Of a DNA stretch of 64,000 nt, positions 1 through 8,925 are shown one piece after another. The stretch lies in NCBI RefSeq assembly GCF_013463155.1, contig NZ_CP040781.1, positions 744,001 through 808,000 on the forward strand, in the 5' to 3' direction. The notes under the pieces were generated by a model. It was not told the origin of the DNA and did no database searches. It saw nothing but the letters and a program-made list of their open reading frames with translations. Source of the stretch: Staphylococcus sp. 17KM0847 (GTDB taxonomy: Bacteria; Bacillota; Bacilli; Staphylococcales; Staphylococcaceae). Position numbers and translations under genes: made by a program. Position 1 is the first letter of the stretch. Each line of letters opens with the position of its first letter.

Positions 1-2654
1 ATCATCTTATAGAAGAGCGTCAAAAAAACCAGTCGCAGACAAATGCACGTATTGAAGAAGAGCAAGTGCATTTAGAACAGCAACAAATGATGGTTGAAGA
101 TGAATTAGCACAAGTGAAAGAGCAGTTGTCAGATTTGAAACAGCAAAAAAAAGCATTAACCACAGCAATTCATAGTTTAGAGGTTCAACTTAAAAAAGCG
201 CAAAGTGTATCAGAAACAGATGTAGAGCATTTAAAAGATGAATATTATCAATTAATGACAGAGCAGTCGACTATAAATAATGAAATTCGTTTTCTAACAC
301 GTACAATTGATGAACATAAAGCGAAACAAACACGTATTGATTCGCGATTGACAGAAGCACATGCACAATTGATAGAAGCAAAGCAGCATTTAAAAGATAA
401 TGAGGCACAACAAAAAGAAAAACAACAACAACTTGATGCTGTAAATATGAGAAATAAAGATGTGGAACAACAGCTTAAAAATGTTCAGAAAGAACAATCA
501 GAAGCAGAAGAAAAACTGCATCAGGCTTATCGTTACCATGATAAAATAAAAATGCGAATTGATAGTTTGAAAATGCGAGAAGATGATTTAAGTTTCTTTT
601 ATCAAGGCGTACAAGCTGTATTAAAAGCAACAGATACGTTAAAAGGTATTCATGGAGCAGTTGCACAAAAAATAGACGTTCCATCGCAATATACATCAGC
701 AATAGAGACAGCACTAGGTGCAAGTATGCAACATATTATTGCGACAGATGAGTCATCAGCACGTCAAGCGATTCACTATCTAAAAGAGAAACGTCTCGGA
801 AGAGCAACATTCCTACCATTATCCGTTGTACGAGCCAAAAAAATAGATTCGAGAGTCGTTCAGCTCGCACGTCAGCATACAGGATTTATCGCAGTGGCGC
901 ATGAAGTCGTTGAAACAGACGAGAAGTATCAACCTATTATTGAACATTTACTCGGACGTACACTCATTGTTGAGAACTTAAAACAAGCAAATGAAGTAGC
1001 GAGAAGTATCAACTATAAAGTACGCATTGTGACCTTGGAAGGTGATATTGTAAATCCGGGGGGCTCTATGACAGGTGGTGGTACAGCGCAGCGCCAATCA
1101 CTATTACGTCAAAAAGATGAAGTGCAGCAGTTAGAGCAACAGTTGATAGACTATATGGAAAAAACGAAGCAGCTTGAACAATTTTGTATCGCCAAAAAGC
1201 AAGAGCAAGCCGCTTATAGTGACGATTATGTAAAATTACAGCAACAATATAATCATCTCAAACATACATTGCATGATTTGACGCTATCACATGATCGTTA
1301 TCGTGAAACCATTGAGCGCTTGACACAAGAGTATGATGCTTTTGAATTTGAAAAAAATGATGGCTATGAAAGTGCAAAAGGGGAAGCTACGCTATCCGAA
1401 AAAGAACAGCGTAAAGCTGAAATTGAAATACAGCTACAAGCCATCAATGAACAAATAAAGCAAGCATCGGCACAGAGCAAAGAAGGTAAAGAACAGCTGA
1501 CAGAATATCAGCAAAAACTACATCAAAAGCAATCTGACTTAGCTGTTATCAATGAACGTTTACGCACGCAACAGCAAACAGAAAAGCGCATAGTCAAAAC
1601 ACAGCAACAAGTTTTAGAACAGTACAAAAAGTTAGAAGAACAATTAGCGTTAATTAATTCAGATGAAGTGAATGATGTGTCAGCACTGGATAAGATTGAA
1701 CATCATATTAACGAAAAACAACAAGAAAAAAGTCAATTACTCGATACACAATCACATCTTCGAGAACAACGTCAATCGTCTGAAAGTTTAATTGAGTCTA
1801 ATGAACAAGCACTGGAAACTGCACATCAACAAATATTATCATTAGATCAACAATATCAAGAAATTAAAGGTGCACAGTCCCGCTTGGATGTGCTAATTGG
1901 TCATGCATTACAACACCTTGAAACACGTTACCATATTACATTTGAATGTGCCGTTTCAGCCTATCCGATAACAACAGAGGACATAGAGCAATTGAGACAA
2001 GAAGTGAAATTAACACAGATGTCCATTGATGAATTAGGTCATGTCAATTTGAATGCCATTGAACAGTTTGAAGAAGTGAATGCGCGCTATACATTTTTAA
2101 GTGAACAGCGTCAAGATTTACGTGAAGCCAAGACTACACTCGAACAGTTGATTGAAGAAATGGATCAAGAAGTGGTTACACGATTTCGTTCAACATTCCA
2201 CGCCATACAAACACACTTTGAAGAAGTATTTCGTACGCTTTTTGGTGGAGGACAAGCAGCGTTAATTTTAACAGATAAAGATTACTTGTCTGCGGGTGTG
2301 GAGATTAAAGTACAGCCTCCCGGTAAAAAATTACAGCATTTATCACTATTAAGTGGTGGAGAGCGTGCATTAAGTGCAATTGCTTTATTATTTGCTATGT
2401 TAAAGGTTCGATCAGCACCATTTGTTATTTTAGATGAGGTAGAAGCCGCTCTGGATGAAGCCAATGTTATACGCTATGCACAGTATTTAAAAACATTATC
2501 ACAAGAAACACAATTTATTGTCATTACACATCGCAAAGGAACGATGGAAATGTGTGATCGTCTTTATGGTGTAACGATGCAGGAGCTAGGTGTATCTAAG
2601 CTCGTAAGTGTGAACTTGAATACGATCGATGAAGTGATGAAGGAGGAGCATTAA
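1..2654 (+). CDS. smc: Chromosome partition protein Smc (5' truncated by window edge)
   Basis: The frame is open to the left edge (first full codon at base 3), so this is the C-terminal three quarters of Smc, the ATPase of the Smc-ScpAB condensin that compacts and segregates the nucleoid. A long Gln/Glu/Lys-rich coiled coil comes first. The hinge domain lies at about bases 640-1100 and ends in the glycine-rich GGSMTGGG motif. A second coiled coil follows, then the C-terminal ABC ATPase half, with signature LSGGE near base 2350 and Walker B VILDEVEAALDEAN near 2425. The N-terminal Walker A half lies outside the window. ftsY starts 4 bases after the stop, as in other staphylococci. Confidence 0.97.
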   Translation, partial: HLIEERQKNQSQTNARIEEEQVHLEQQQMMVEDELAQVKEQLSDLKQQKKALTTAIHSLEVQLKKAQSVSETDVEHLKDEYYQLMTEQSTINNEIRFLTRTIDEHKAKQTRIDSRLTEAHAQLIEAKQHLKDNEAQQKEKQQQLDAVNMRNKDVEQQLKNVQKEQSEAEEKLHQAYRYHDKIKMRIDSLKMREDDLSFFYQGVQAVLKATDTLKGIHGAVAQKIDVPSQYTSAIETALGASMQHIIATDESSARQAIHYLKEKRLGRATFLPLSVVRAKKIDSRVVQLARQHTGFIAVAHEVVETDEKYQPIIEHLLGRTLIVENLKQANEVARSINYKVRIVTLEGDIVNPGGSMTGGGTAQRQSLLRQKDEVQQLEQQLIDYMEKTKQLEQFCIAKKQEQAAYSDDYVKLQQQYNHLKHTLHDLTLSHDRYRETIERLTQEYDAFEFEKNDGYESAKGEATLSEKEQRKAEIEIQLQAINEQIKQASAQSKEGKEQLTEYQQKLHQKQSDLAVINERLRTQQQTEKRIVKTQQQVLEQYKKLEEQLALINSDEVNDVSALDKIEHHINEKQQEKSQLLDTQSHLREQRQSSESLIESNEQALETAHQQILSLDQQYQEIKGAQSRLDVLIGHALQHLETRYHITFECAVSAYPITTEDIEQLRQEVKLTQMSIDELGHVNLNAIEQFEEVNARYTFLSEQRQDLREAKTTLEQLIEEMDQEVVTRFRSTFHAIQTHFEEVFRTLFGGGQAALILTDKDYLSAGVEIKVQPPGKKLQHLSLLSGGERALSAIALLFAMLKVRSAPFVILDEVEAALDEANVIRYAQYLKTLSQETQFIVITHRKGTMEMCDRLYGVTMQELGVSKLVSVNLNTIDEVMKEEH

Positions 2655-2658
2655 TCAT

Positions 2659-3867
2659 ATGAGTTTTTTTAAGCGTTTAAAAGATAAATTTGCAAAGACA
2701 GAAAGAGAAACAAAGGAAGATAAGGTAGATATTCAAGAAGATGTTGGCTCAGATGAGCAAGCGGAAACATTAATTTCGGAGGGGGAACAACAAGACGTTC
2801 ACTTGCAAGAGAATGAAATAGATACGCAAGAGACAAGTTGGGACGATGATTTAATATCTATTGAAGAGTTTGAGGAAATAGAATCTCAAAAAATTGGTGC
2901 AAAATTTCGCGATGGACTTGAGAAATCACGTGAAAACTTCCAAAACCAATTAAATAATCTGCTCGCACATTATCGTAAAGTAGACGAAGATTTCTTTGAA
3001 GCGTTGGAAGAAATGCTCATTCAAGCAGATGTTGGTTTTAATACTGTAATGACGCTTGTTGATGAATTACGCATGGAAGCAAAACGACGTAATATCACAG
3101 AAACTACAGATTTACGTGAAGCTATTGTTGAAAAAATTGTTGAGATTTATCATCAAGAAGATGATCAATCAGAAACGATGTCCATTGAAGAGGGGCGTCT
3201 AAATGTTATTTTAATGGTAGGTGTAAATGGTGTTGGTAAAACGACAACGATCGGTAAATTAGCACACCGCTATAAAGCGCAAGGAAAAAAAGTAATGCTT
3301 GCAGCTGGTGATACGTTCCGTGCAGGTGCGATAGATCAATTAGAAGTATGGGGCGAACGTGTAGGCGTTGAGGTTGTGCGTCAAGGCGAGGGTGCAGATC
3401 CTGCAGCTGTGATGTATGATGCGATGAATGCAGCAAAAAATAAAGGTGCTGATATTTTAATTTGTGATACAGCAGGACGTCTACAAAATAAACAAAACTT
3501 AATGAACGAACTTGAAAAAGTAAAACGTGTGATTGGACGTTCTTTGCCTGAAGCACCACATGAAGTTTTACTTTGCTTAGATGCGACAACAGGTCAAAAT
3601 GCACTCGCTCAGGCGAAAGCATTTAAGGAAGTGACTGATGTGACAGGAATTGTATTAACGAAGTTGGATGGGACTGCTAAAGGAGGTATTGTATTAGCGA
3701 TTCGCAATGAGCTACATATTCCGGTGAAATACGTTGGACTCGGTGAACAGTTAGATGATCTCCAACCATTTGATGCAGAAAGTTATGTATATGGCCTGTT
3801 TGCAGATATGATTGAAGAAAGTGTACCTGAAGATCAAAAATCTGAAGACATACAAGATGAGGCTTAG
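2659..3867 (+). CDS. ftsY: Signal recognition particle receptor FtsY
   Basis: SRP-family GTPase of 402 aa that docks Ffh-ribosome complexes at the membrane for co-translational insertion. The first ~80 residues are a strongly acidic A domain. The helical N domain follows, then the G domain with G1 GVNGVGKTTT (188-197), DTFRAGA (218-224), DTAGR (270-274) and TKLDGT (334-339). The start is an ATG preceded by AAGGAGG inside the smc stop region. The gene sits in a tight run smc-ftsY-ylxM-ffh, with 3 bases to ylxM, so the two SRP GTPases are probably co-transcribed. Confidence 0.98.
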   Translation: MSFFKRLKDKFAKTERETKEDKVDIQEDVGSDEQAETLISEGEQQDVHLQENEIDTQETSWDDDLISIEEFEEIESQKIGAKFRDGLEKSRENFQNQLNNLLAHYRKVDEDFFEALEEMLIQADVGFNTVMTLVDELRMEAKRRNITETTDLREAIVEKIVEIYHQEDDQSETMSIEEGRLNVILMVGVNGVGKTTTIGKLAHRYKAQGKKVMLAAGDTFRAGAIDQLEVWGERVGVEVVRQGEGADPAAVMYDAMNAAKNKGADILICDTAGRLQNKQNLMNELEKVKRVIGRSLPEAPHEVLLCLDATTGQNALAQAKAFKEVTDVTGIVLTKLDGTAKGGIVLAIRNELHIPVKYVGLGEQLDDLQPFDAESYVYGLFADMIEESVPEDQKSEDIQDEA

Positions 3868-3870
3868 ACA

Positions 3871-4203
3871 ATGGCAGAAAATGAATTAATAAAAACATTG
3901 CGCATGAACTATCTATATGATTTTTATCAATCGTTATTAACTGAAAAACAGCGTAACTATTTAAAGCTCTATTATTTGGAAGACTATGCTTTAAGTGAGA
4001 TAGCAGATACATTTGATGTGAGTCGTCAAGCCGTGTATGATAACATAAGAAGAACGGGTGACTTGGTAGAAGACTATGAAGCAAAATTAGGCCTTTATAG
4101 ACGATTTACAAAACGTCAAGAACTCTACCGTGAAATGCGCCAACATATTGAGAATCCTAAACAATTACTTGATGATATACAAGAACTAGAAGACTTAGAA
4201 TGA
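3871..4203 (+). CDS. ylxM: YlxM/p13-like SRP-operon DNA-binding protein
   Basis: Small 110-aa protein of the UPF0122/YlxM family, normally encoded next to ffh. Residues about 41-61 ([21 protein letters not shown]) form a sigma-region-4-like helix-turn-helix, and the rest is helical and charged. In streptococci the orthologue is reported to affect SRP function; its role in staphylococci is inferred only from the family and from the position between ftsY and ffh. The ribosome-binding site is weak (GATGAGG at the end of ftsY), which suggests translational coupling. Confidence 0.93.
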   Translation: MAENELIKTLRMNYLYDFYQSLLTEKQRNYLKLYYLEDYALSEIADTFDVSRQAVYDNIRRTGDLVEDYEAKLGLYRRFTKRQELYREMRQHIENPKQLLDDIQELEDLE

Positions 4204-4216
4204 GGAGGTACGCTTT

Positions 4217-5584
4217 ATGGCATTTGAAGGACTATCGGATCGTCTGCAAGCGACAATGCAGAAAATTAAAGGTAAAGGTAAAGTCACAGAAGCAGATATT
4301 AAAGCGATGATGCGTGAAGTACGCTTAGCACTGTTAGAAGCTGATGTTAACTTTAAAGTTGTTAAAAACTTTATTAAAACCGTTTCGGAACGTGCATTAG
4401 GCTCAGATGTTATGAAATCATTAACCCCGGGGCAACAAGTGATTAAAATTGTTCAAGAAGAGCTCACGGAGTTAATGGGTGGAGATAATAGTACGATTAC
4501 TATGGCGAAAAAGCCACCGACTGTTGTCATGATGGTCGGCTTACAAGGTGCGGGTAAAACAACAACAGCAGGTAAGCTCGCTTTGTTAATGCGTAAAAAA
4601 TATAACAAAAAACCATTGCTCGTTGCAGCAGATATTTATCGACCAGCAGCGATTAAACAATTACAAACAGTGGGAAAACAAATTGATATCCCTGTCTATA
4701 CAGAAGGAGATCAAGTCAAACCACAACAAATTGTAAACAATGCTTTAAAACACGCTAAAGAAGAGCATTTAGATTTTGTGATAATTGATACAGCAGGACG
4801 TTTGCATATCGATGAGGCATTGATGAATGAACTGCAAGAAGTAAAAGAAATTGCTAAGCCAGATGAGATTATGCTTGTTGTGGATGCAATGACAGGTCAA
4901 GATGCTGTTAATGTTGCAGAATCATTTGACCAACAATTAGATGTTACAGGTGTTACATTGACCAAATTAGATGGTGATACACGTGGTGGTGCTGCACTTT
5001 CTATTCGTGCTGTTACACAAAAGCCAATTAAGTTTGTAGGGATGAGTGAAAAACTAGATGGTTTAGAACTTTTCCATCCCGAACGTATGGCATCACGCAT
5101 TCTTGGTATGGGTGATGTATTAAGTTTAATTGAAAAAGCACAGCAAGACGTAGATGAAGAAAAGGCGAAAGATTTAGAGAAGAAAATGCGTACATCTTCA
5201 TTTACATTGGATGACTTTTTAGAACAGTTAGATCAAGTGAAGAACTTAGGTCCACTGGATGATATTATGAAGATGATTCCGGGAATGAATAAGGTAAAAG
5301 GGTTAGATAAGCTGAATATGAATGAGAAGCAACTCGATCATATTAAGGCGATTATTCAATCTATGACAAGAGAAGAACGTGAAAACCCAGAAAAACTGAA
5401 TGTATCAAGAAAACGCCGTATCGCAAAAGGTTCAGGACGTTCATTGCAAGAAGTGAACCGTTTATTAAAGCAATTTAATGATATGAAAAAAATGATGAAG
5501 CAATTTACAGGCGGTGGCAAAGGCAAAAAAGGAAAGCAAGGTCAGCTACAAAATATGTTAAAAGGTATGAATTTACCATTTTAG
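4217..5584 (+). CDS. ffh: Signal recognition particle protein Ffh (SRP54)
   Basis: GTPase of 455 aa that, with the 4.5S/6S RNA, binds signal peptides of nascent chains. It has an N domain (1-95), a G domain with GLQGAGKTTT (108-117), DTAGRL and TKLDGD, and a methionine-rich M domain from about residue 300, including the SRP-RNA-binding region with SGRSLQEVNRLLKQF. The C-terminus is Lys/Gly-rich (GGGKGKKGKQGQLQ). The start ATG follows AGGAGGT. No clear intrinsic terminator follows; rpsP begins 231 bases downstream. Confidence 0.98.
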   Translation: MAFEGLSDRLQATMQKIKGKGKVTEADIKAMMREVRLALLEADVNFKVVKNFIKTVSERALGSDVMKSLTPGQQVIKIVQEELTELMGGDNSTITMAKKPPTVVMMVGLQGAGKTTTAGKLALLMRKKYNKKPLLVAADIYRPAAIKQLQTVGKQIDIPVYTEGDQVKPQQIVNNALKHAKEEHLDFVIIDTAGRLHIDEALMNELQEVKEIAKPDEIMLVVDAMTGQDAVNVAESFDQQLDVTGVTLTKLDGDTRGGAALSIRAVTQKPIKFVGMSEKLDGLELFHPERMASRILGMGDVLSLIEKAQQDVDEEKAKDLEKKMRTSSFTLDDFLEQLDQVKNLGPLDDIMKMIPGMNKVKGLDKLNMNEKQLDHIKAIIQSMTREERENPEKLNVSRKRRIAKGSGRSLQEVNRLLKQFNDMKKMMKQFTGGGKGKKGKQGQLQNMLKGMNLPF

Positions 5585-5815
5585 CTGAGAGATAGTACTA
5601 AGATAAAATAAAGTTTAGAGTTTATTGATAAGTGAGAGCTGATTAGAGTGTAGAACAAACTTTTTCAATAGTTAAAGTCGTTGCCTACTATGTGTCATCC
5701 TATATCAAATAATTTTAAATGGTAAAGTATTTTCTCTTTACAAAGTAGTGTGTACCTGTTATTATAATTTCTTGTAGATAACAAAACTTATGATTAATAA
5801 AGGAGAGAATTATAA
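5585..5815 (+). promoter_or_regulatory. ffh-rpsP intergenic leader with weak promoter signals
   Basis: A 231-base AT-rich gap. It contains a small inverted repeat, GTAAAG/CTTTAC at 5722-5741, and a TATAAT hexamer at 5763-5768. The best upstream -35 candidates (TTTACA/TTACAA, 19-20 bases away) are poorly spaced. A promoter for rpsP and the ribosomal genes behind it is plausible but not firmly placed. The rpsP Shine-Dalgarno AAAGGAGAG is just before the start. Confidence 0.4.
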
Positions 5816-6091
5816 ATGGCAGTTAAAATTCGTTTAACACGTTTAGGTTCAAAAAGAAATCCATTCTATCGTATCGTAGTAGCAGATGCACGTTCACCAC
5901 GTGATGGTCGTATTATCGAGCAAATTGGTACTTACAATCCAGCAGCAGTTAATGCGCCAGAAGTTAAAATTGATGAAGCATTAGCTTTAAAATGGTTAAA
6001 TGACGGTGCGAAACCAACAGATACAGTACACAACATCTTATCACGTGAAGGTATCTTGAAAACATTTGACGAACAAAAACGTTCAAAATAA
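5816..6091 (+). CDS. rpsP: 30S ribosomal protein S16
   Basis: Ribosomal protein of 91 aa needed for 30S assembly (binds 16S rRNA). The N-terminus [20 protein letters not shown] is diagnostic, and the length fits the family. A strong AAAGGAGAG precedes the ATG. It is followed by an intrinsic terminator and then rimM; there is no ylqC/khpA gene between rpsP and rimM, unlike Bacillus. Confidence 0.98.
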   Translation: MAVKIRLTRLGSKRNPFYRIVVADARSPRDGRIIEQIGTYNPAAVNAPEVKIDEALALKWLNDGAKPTDTVHNILSREGILKTFDEQKRSK

Positions 6092-6106
6092 TAGTGATAC
6101 ACTTGA

Positions 6107-6149
6107 AAAGTGGGACAAACGAAGATGATGTTTGGTCTCACTTTTTTTG
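6107..6149 (+). terminator. Intrinsic terminator after rpsP
   Basis: AAAGTGGGACAAAC pairs, with one bulge, with GTTTGGTCTCACTTT and is followed by a T-run. The rimM Shine-Dalgarno begins 9 bases later, so rimM is reached by read-through. Confidence 0.8.
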
Positions 6150-6171
6150 TAGTGCATAAGGAGGCGTGACC

Positions 6172-6675
6172 ATGAATGTAGAAGTAGGGAAAATCGTTAA
6201 CACACACGGTATTAAAGGCGAAGTGAAGATTCAGTCTCATTCTGATTTTACAGATATTCGCTTCCAACCGGGAGAAGTGTTGCAAACAGAAGATAAGGGG
6301 AAAATGATAGAACTCGTTGTTAAAAGTCATCGTATACATAAAGGCTTACATATGTTGACATTTGAAGGGTACAATAATATTAATGATATTGAACATTTAA
6401 AAGGACATCAACTTTATCAAGAACGTAATCATGAAGCGATAGAGCTTGATGAACATGAATACTATTATTCTGATATTATTGGCTGTACGGTGTTTGATGG
6501 TGAACGTCCGATTGGTCGCGTAACAGAGATATTTGAAACAGGTGCGAATGATGTATGGGTTGTTCAAGGTGAAAAAGAACATCTTATTCCATATATTGCT
6601 GATGTTGTCAAAGAAGTAGATATTGAGTCACGTAAAATTATAATTACACCGATGGAAGGATTGTTAAATGAATGA
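6172..6675 (+). CDS. rimM: Ribosome maturation factor RimM
   Basis: 16S processing and 30S maturation factor that binds S19 near the 30S head. From the ATG at 6172 it is 167 aa, the usual length; this ATG is 7 bases after AAGGAGG, whereas a GTG at 6166 is too close. The N-terminal RimM beta-barrel ([19 protein letters not shown]) is followed by a PRC-barrel domain ([14 protein letters not shown]...). It overlaps trmD by 4 bases (ATGA), indicating translational coupling. Confidence 0.97.
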   Translation: MNVEVGKIVNTHGIKGEVKIQSHSDFTDIRFQPGEVLQTEDKGKMIELVVKSHRIHKGLHMLTFEGYNNINDIEHLKGHQLYQERNHEAIELDEHEYYYSDIIGCTVFDGERPIGRVTEIFETGANDVWVVQGEKEHLIPYIADVVKEVDIESRKIIITPMEGLLNE

Positions 6676-7394
6676 GAATCGATTACTTAACGTTGTTTCC
6701 AGAAATGTTTGAAGGTGTGTTGAATCAATCTATTTTAAAACGTGCGAGAGATAAAGGTTTGTTAAAGACACAGACAGTCAACTTTCGAGATTACGCGCAT
6801 AATAAACATAATCAAGTAGATGATTATCCTTTTGGTGGGGGACAAGGAATGGTATTGAAGCCAGAACCGATATTTAATGCCATGCGTCAACTGGATACGA
6901 CACCACAGACACGTGTCATCTTAATGACACCACAAGGGCAACCATTTAACCAAAAACGAGCAGAATCACTGGCTCGTGCGGAACATCTCGTGTTTATCTG
7001 TGGCCATTATGAAGGGTACGATGAGCGTATCCGTGAAGCACTTGTTACAGATGAGGTTTCGGTGGGAGATTATGTATTGACGGGTGGCGAGCTGCCAGCG
7101 ATGGTCATGACAGATGCGATTGTACGGTTAATTCCTGACGTACTAGGCAATCATGTATCTCATGAAGATGATTCATTTTCAAGTGGTTTATTGGAGTACC
7201 CGCAATATACACGACCACGAGCATTTGAAGGATTAGAAGTACCTGAAGTTTTATTATCAGGCAACCATGCCCATATTGAACAATGGCGACACGAACAATC
7301 ATTGTATCGCACATATCTTAAAAGACCAGATCTATTAGAAAATTATCCACTAACAGATGAAGATAAAAAAATATTAGAACGTTACAAAAGATAA
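6672..7394 (+). CDS. trmD: tRNA (guanine-N1)-methyltransferase TrmD
   Basis: SPOUT-family enzyme of 240 aa that makes m1G37 in tRNA using S-adenosylmethionine, preventing +1 frameshifting. Seen: the N-terminal [13 protein letters not shown], the substrate loop [15 protein letters not shown], and the trefoil-knot SAM site with [11 protein letters not shown] and [14 protein letters not shown]. It starts inside the rimM stop and is followed by a separate rplS promoter. Confidence 0.98.
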   Translation: MRIDYLTLFPEMFEGVLNQSILKRARDKGLLKTQTVNFRDYAHNKHNQVDDYPFGGGQGMVLKPEPIFNAMRQLDTTPQTRVILMTPQGQPFNQKRAESLARAEHLVFICGHYEGYDERIREALVTDEVSVGDYVLTGGELPAMVMTDAIVRLIPDVLGNHVSHEDDSFSSGLLEYPQYTRPRAFEGLEVPEVLLSGNHAHIEQWRHEQSLYRTYLKRPDLLENYPLTDEDKKILERYKR

Positions 7395-7423
7395 TTGAAA
7401 AGCCAGTGTATGTATGATATTAT
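7395..7423 (+). promoter_or_regulatory. Putative sigma-A promoter for rplS
   Basis: TTGAAA (7395-7400), a 17-base spacer and TATTAT (7418-7423) begin at the trmD stop. This leaves a leader of roughly 80 bases before rplS, the place where Firmicutes often carry an L19 leader RNA; I did not establish a conserved fold. Confidence 0.55.
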
Positions 7424-7511
7424 ATTTCAAGTGTGAATGCACAAATATCACTATGATCCGCTGCTATCTTTATGTCAAGGCAAGAACATAGTTTGAAGGA
7501 GAGAATAAATA

Positions 7512-7862
7512 ATGACAAACCACAAATTAATCGAAGCAGTAACAAAATCACAATTACGTGATGATATCCCATCATTCCGTCCGGGTGATACTTTACGTGT
7601 ACACGTGCGTATCGTAGAGGGCACACGTGAACGTATCCAAGTATTCGAAGGTGTTGTAATCAAACGTCGTGGTGGCGGTATTTCAGAAACTTTCACAGTT
7701 CGTAAAATTTCTTCAGGTGTAGGTGTTGAACGTACATTCCCAGTACACACACCAAAAATCGAGAAAATCGAAGTGAAACGCCGTGGTAAAGTACGTCGTG
7801 CGAAACTTTATTACTTACGTAGCTTACGTGGTAAAGCAGCACGTATCCAAGAAATTCGTTAA
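7512..7862 (+). CDS. rplS: 50S ribosomal protein L19
   Basis: Ribosomal protein of 116 aa at the 30S-50S interface. Family hallmarks include the internal [22 protein letters not shown] and the basic C-terminus [20 protein letters not shown]. The start ATG follows GAAGGAGAG. It probably has its own promoter in addition to read-through from trmD. Confidence 0.98.
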   Translation: MTNHKLIEAVTKSQLRDDIPSFRPGDTLRVHVRIVEGTRERIQVFEGVVIKRRGGGISETFTVRKISSGVGVERTFPVHTPKIEKIEVKRRGKVRRAKLYYLRSLRGKAARIQEIR

Positions 7863-7899
7863 TCTAGCAGTTATATTAAAGTACTGCACAAACATAAAG

Positions 7900-7938
7900 A
7901 CAGCCTTAGCATGTGGAATCGCATGTTAAGGCTGTTTT
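7900..7938 (+). terminator. Intrinsic terminator after rplS
   Basis: ACAGCCTTAGCATG pairs with CATGTTAAGGCTGT around a short loop and is followed by TTTTTG. It closes the ribosomal protein group. Confidence 0.88.
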
Positions 7939-8078
7939 TGAATTTTAGGGTTCTTCACCTTTTAATGATACAGAGTCTAACGGTTGATATATCAAAATTT
8001 TAGTTTGTCAATACGTAAAGTGATATAATAAAATTGTTCAAGTTGTAAATCTTAGCTTTTGATTAAGGAGGAAAAGCT

Positions 8079-8771
8079 ATGACAAAACAATCCAAGCGCT
8101 TAAATTATCCAAGAGTAGAGAAAATTTTAGATGATGGTACAATTATTGCCTATGATAAATATAATCAATTAAATACAGACTTAAATATTAATACTTTAAC
8201 GGATCAGCAACAATATGATGTTTTTGGAGGAATATTGATTAAAACATCATCGAACACATATCCTTCACATATCAATCATCGCCATGATGACTATGTACAA
8301 AGTGAGTTGAAAAAATCAAAACGTAGTAATAAATGGTTAGTGTTTGCATTGATCATTGCGCTTATCATCTTAACAATTTTTGTAATGAAATCTTGTACTT
8401 CAAATCATGATGAATCACTACAAAATGATACAATGGACTATCAAACAGCACAAGAAGATGAGTTGAAACAGAAAGATGATGAATTGCAACAACAAATTAA
8501 AGAAACACAAAATAGTATTGAAAATAATGAAAGTGATACACAAAGTAAAATCGATCGTTTGAAAGAACAAGTACAAGATTTAAAAGATAATGTGAATCAT
8601 CGACAAGCGGATAAAGTGGCAAATCAATATGAAGATACAGTCGATAGCTTGGAAAATGCTGAAAATGAAAGACAACAAGGGCATACTGAAAAAATGGAAG
8701 AAGAACTAGATAAGGTGAGTTCAAAGTTAGACGCTATTACACAAAAGATTTCTGATTGGCTCAATAATTAA
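8079..8771 (+). CDS. Unrecognised single-pass membrane protein with coiled-coil tail
   Basis: I do not recognise this 230-aa protein. It has an ~80-residue hydrophilic N-terminus, a basic stretch (KKSKRSNK, 78-85), one clear transmembrane segment at about 86-104, then an acidic Gln/Glu/Asp/Lys-rich tail of about 120 residues with coiled-coil character. There is no N-terminal signal peptide. By the positive-inside rule the N-terminus should be cytoplasmic and the coiled coil outside. The start ATG follows AAGGAGGAAA; upstream is an extended -10 (TGATATAAT, 8021-8029) without a good -35. It is a single-gene unit between two terminators and convergent with yfhO. Confidence 0.8.
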   Translation: MTKQSKRLNYPRVEKILDDGTIIAYDKYNQLNTDLNINTLTDQQQYDVFGGILIKTSSNTYPSHINHRHDDYVQSELKKSKRSNKWLVFALIIALIILTIFVMKSCTSNHDESLQNDTMDYQTAQEDELKQKDDELQQQIKETQNSIENNESDTQSKIDRLKEQVQDLKDNVNHRQADKVANQYEDTVDSLENAENERQQGHTEKMEEELDKVSSKLDAITQKISDWLNN

Positions 8772-8858
8772 TAATAGCGTAGCATATGCTTCCAAATATA
8801 GAGGGAGTCATGTGAAACTTAATTTTGAAATCAGTAAAGTGGAGAATTATAGAAAAGA

Positions 8859-8906
8859 AACAGGGTAGACGTCTTAGTCATCTTAAAGGCGTCTACCCTG
8901 TTTTTA
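8859..8906. terminator. Bidirectional terminator between convergent genes
   Basis: AACAGGGTAGACG.C pairs with G.CGTCTACCCTGTT. A T-run follows on the plus strand and an A-rich flank (AGAAAAGAAA) precedes it, so it can end both the 230-aa gene and the minus-strand yfhO gene. Confidence 0.85.
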
Positions 8907-8925
8907 TAATGAAATATTTATTTTT

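Noticed and set aside
3206-3622. 138-aa minus-strand open frame inside ftsY
   Set aside because: His/Leu-rich shadow of the ftsY GTPase domain.
8377-8400. Lipobox in the 230-aa membrane protein
   Set aside because: The cysteine follows the internal membrane helix in VMKSC, with Lys at -2; it is not an N-terminal lipoprotein signal.
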